A program made the position numbers and the translations under genes. A DNA stretch of 44,911 bases from positions 1 through 44,911 of the forward strand of contig JARLJB010000003.1 in the NCBI GenBank assembly GCA_031291415.1, read 5' to 3'. Source of the DNA: Telmatospirillum sp. (lineage in GTDB: Bacteria; Pseudomonadota; Alphaproteobacteria; Rhodospirillales; Magnetospirillaceae). Positions 43,799 to 44,911 of this stretch are shown here, one piece after another. Below the pieces are notes generated by a model. That model did not search any database. It was not told the origin of the DNA and saw only the letters and a list, made by a program, of their open reading frames with translations. Positions within the stretch are counted from its first letter, which is position 1; each line of letters opens with the position of its first letter.

Positions 43799-44680
43799 AT
43801 GACCGTTCATCCCCTTATCGCCCGACTCGCCTCAGCCAAAGGCCTGCCCAGAGCCGAGATAGAGGAATACCGATCCAACCGGGCCGAATTGGCCCCGATC
43901 TTCCTCGATATTCTACGTCGAGTGACCGACGGCGAAGCAGAGACGGAATTGGCGGAATGGGACAGCCTGTTTTGGCTCGTGCATCTGCTGGGCGAATCGG
44001 GTGAAAAGTCAGCCTTCATACCGATCATCGACCTGCTGCGGCAAAATCCGGATTGGGTCGAGGAGGAACTGGACGACGCAATCACCATGACTGTGCCCGG
44101 CGTCCTGATCCGTACTTTTGACGGCAATCGCGAGGCGCTCGAGGGGCTGATCGAGGACGAAGAGGTCGATGACTTCGTTCGGGCGGCTGGATTGGATGCG
44201 TGGGCGTATGCCGTTGCGTCGGGATGGCTCGACCGCGAATACGCCAGGACCTACCTCCGTCAGTGCGCCGAGTTCCGGCTCAAGCCACGGGACCGTGGTT
44301 TCATTTGGACCAGTTGGCTCTGCGCTTTGGCGTATCTTGGGCTTTCCGACTTCCGCGATGAGGTGAAAAGAGCGTGCGACGACGGCCGAATTGACAAGCG
44401 TGACATCAGTTTTGCGGAATTTGAGGAGATGTTGGCGATCGGCGTGACGATTGGCGATCCTGTGGCCTTTCTGGAGAAGGAGGCGATTCGACCATTCACC
44501 GATACCCTGAGCGAGTTCGGAAAATGGGAATTTGCGCGGGGCGAAGAGGAGGAGCCTCAGGAATTTCAACTGCGTCAACCGGTGATAAATCCGTTCCGCC
44601 ACGTCGGCCGCAATGATCCCTGTCCCTGCGGCAGCGGCAAAAAATTCAAGAAATGCTGTGGCGGCGCGACAATTGATTAA
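43799..44680 (+). CDS. DUF1186 protein with C-terminal SEC-C zinc motif
   Basis: 293-residue protein. An acidic, helical DUF1186-type region covers residues ~1-240 ([40 protein letters not shown]). After a linker it ends in a SEC-C motif, [20 protein letters not shown], which binds zinc through Cys-x-Cys...Cys-Cys as at the SecA C-terminus. Proteins of this build may dock on SecB or ribosomes, but no function is established. I use the ATG at 43799; the frame is open back to 43703 with 32 residues unlike the family. Confidence 0.85.
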   Translation: MTVHPLIARLASAKGLPRAEIEEYRSNRAELAPIFLDILRRVTDGEAETELAEWDSLFWLVHLLGESGEKSAFIPIIDLLRQNPDWVEEELDDAITMTVPGVLIRTFDGNREALEGLIEDEEVDDFVRAAGLDAWAYAVASGWLDREYARTYLRQCAEFRLKPRDRGFIWTSWLCALAYLGLSDFRDEVKRACDDGRIDKRDISFAEFEEMLAIGVTIGDPVAFLEKEAIRPFTDTLSEFGKWEFARGEEEEPQEFQLRQPVINPFRHVGRNDPCPCGSGKKFKKCCGGATID

Positions 44681-44681
44681 T

Positions 44682-44718
44682 GCCAAGTTTCGATGAGGAT
44701 GACTCATCGAAACTTGGC
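44682..44718 (+). terminator. Strong hairpin directly after the SEC-C gene
   Basis: GCCAAGTTTCGATGAG (44682-44697) and its exact reverse complement (44703-44718) flank a 5-base loop, starting two bases after the stop codon. No T-run follows, yet position and stem strength suggest a transcript end. Positions 44719-44911 contain GC-rich repeat-like sequence (GGGCCCGCGAGC..., GGCGGGCCGAAGGCCGAGCG) and no gene I can support. Confidence 0.6.
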
Positions 44719-44911
44719 TGGCCCACCCTCGGGCCCGCGAGCTTATGCGAGCGTAGCCGTGCCGCCCGAAGGGCAAACGACGCCGCAGGCGGGCCGAAGG
44801 CCGAGCGAAGCGGGCAACGGTTTCGGAGAAACCCGCCCGGCGATTCGTGTCTTGAAAATTTGGTAAGAATGTCTGGCCGTAAGGATGAACGCGGGGGGAT
44901 GGCCATCCCCC

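Overview
The window looks like chromosome of a high-GC Gram-negative alphaproteobacterium, most likely a member of the Rhodospirillales. The evidence is the codon bias, a RutR-like pyrimidine regulator, Tat-exported binding proteins, an LpxA, and the palindromic repeat types between genes. I cannot name the species. There are no rRNA or tRNA genes and no CRISPR array.

Layout. (1) Positions 1-131 are the edge of an IS3-family element: the first codons of orfA on the minus strand. (2) Positions 327-5330 hold a compact minus-strand operon of five exported or membrane proteins with no recognised function. One is a trypsin-like protease. Two others carry three copies of one ~180-residue module. 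This stretch is visibly more AT-rich than the rest. A second, unrelated IS3 orfA fragment lies at its other side (5535-5618), so the cluster looks like a transferred cassette. (3) Positions 5908-15525, minus strand, form a purine locus: 8-oxoguanine deaminase, a BMP-type nucleoside/base ABC importer (ATPase, two permeases, binding protein), guanine deaminase and adenine deaminase. (4) Positions 15707-19656 hold a DUF985 cupin, a LysE exporter, a DMT transporter and a YeeE/YedE sulfur transporter. (5) Positions 19935-26932, plus strand, hold upp and then a complete reductive pyrimidine-degradation operon: preT, preA, an N-carbamoyl-beta-alanine amidase-type hydrolase, a RutR-like TetR regulator and dihydropyrimidinase. 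(6) Positions 27127-35546 hold a chemoreceptor, a ParB/Srx-like protein, an S66 LD-carboxypeptidase divergent from an unusual Mur ligase, a DEAD-box helicase and an aldo/keto reductase. (7) Positions 35790-39640, minus strand, are an NMT1/THI5-type ABC importer (binding protein, two permeases, ATPase). (8) Positions 39912-44680 hold a GNAT acetyltransferase, a methyltransferase, an extra LpxA, a Tat-exported SnoaL-like protein and a DUF1186/SEC-C protein.

How the genes fit together. Regions 3, 5 and probably 7 make this a nucleobase scavenging region. Purines are imported and deaminated to hypoxanthine, xanthine and urate. Uracil/thymine is either salvaged (upp) or reduced, ring-opened and decarbamoylated to beta-alanine-type products. 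A 16-bp motif matching at 13 of 16 positions lies upstream of both preT (20754-20769) and the NMT1-type importer (39757-39772). Both copies resemble a RutR-type operator, which suggests that importer serves pyrimidines.

Most interesting leads: the IS-flanked five-gene secreted cluster, the shared operator motif, a 21-bp-arm perfect hairpin between permease and binding-protein genes, and the divergent Mur ligase/carboxypeptidase pair with a 39-bp duplicated gene end.
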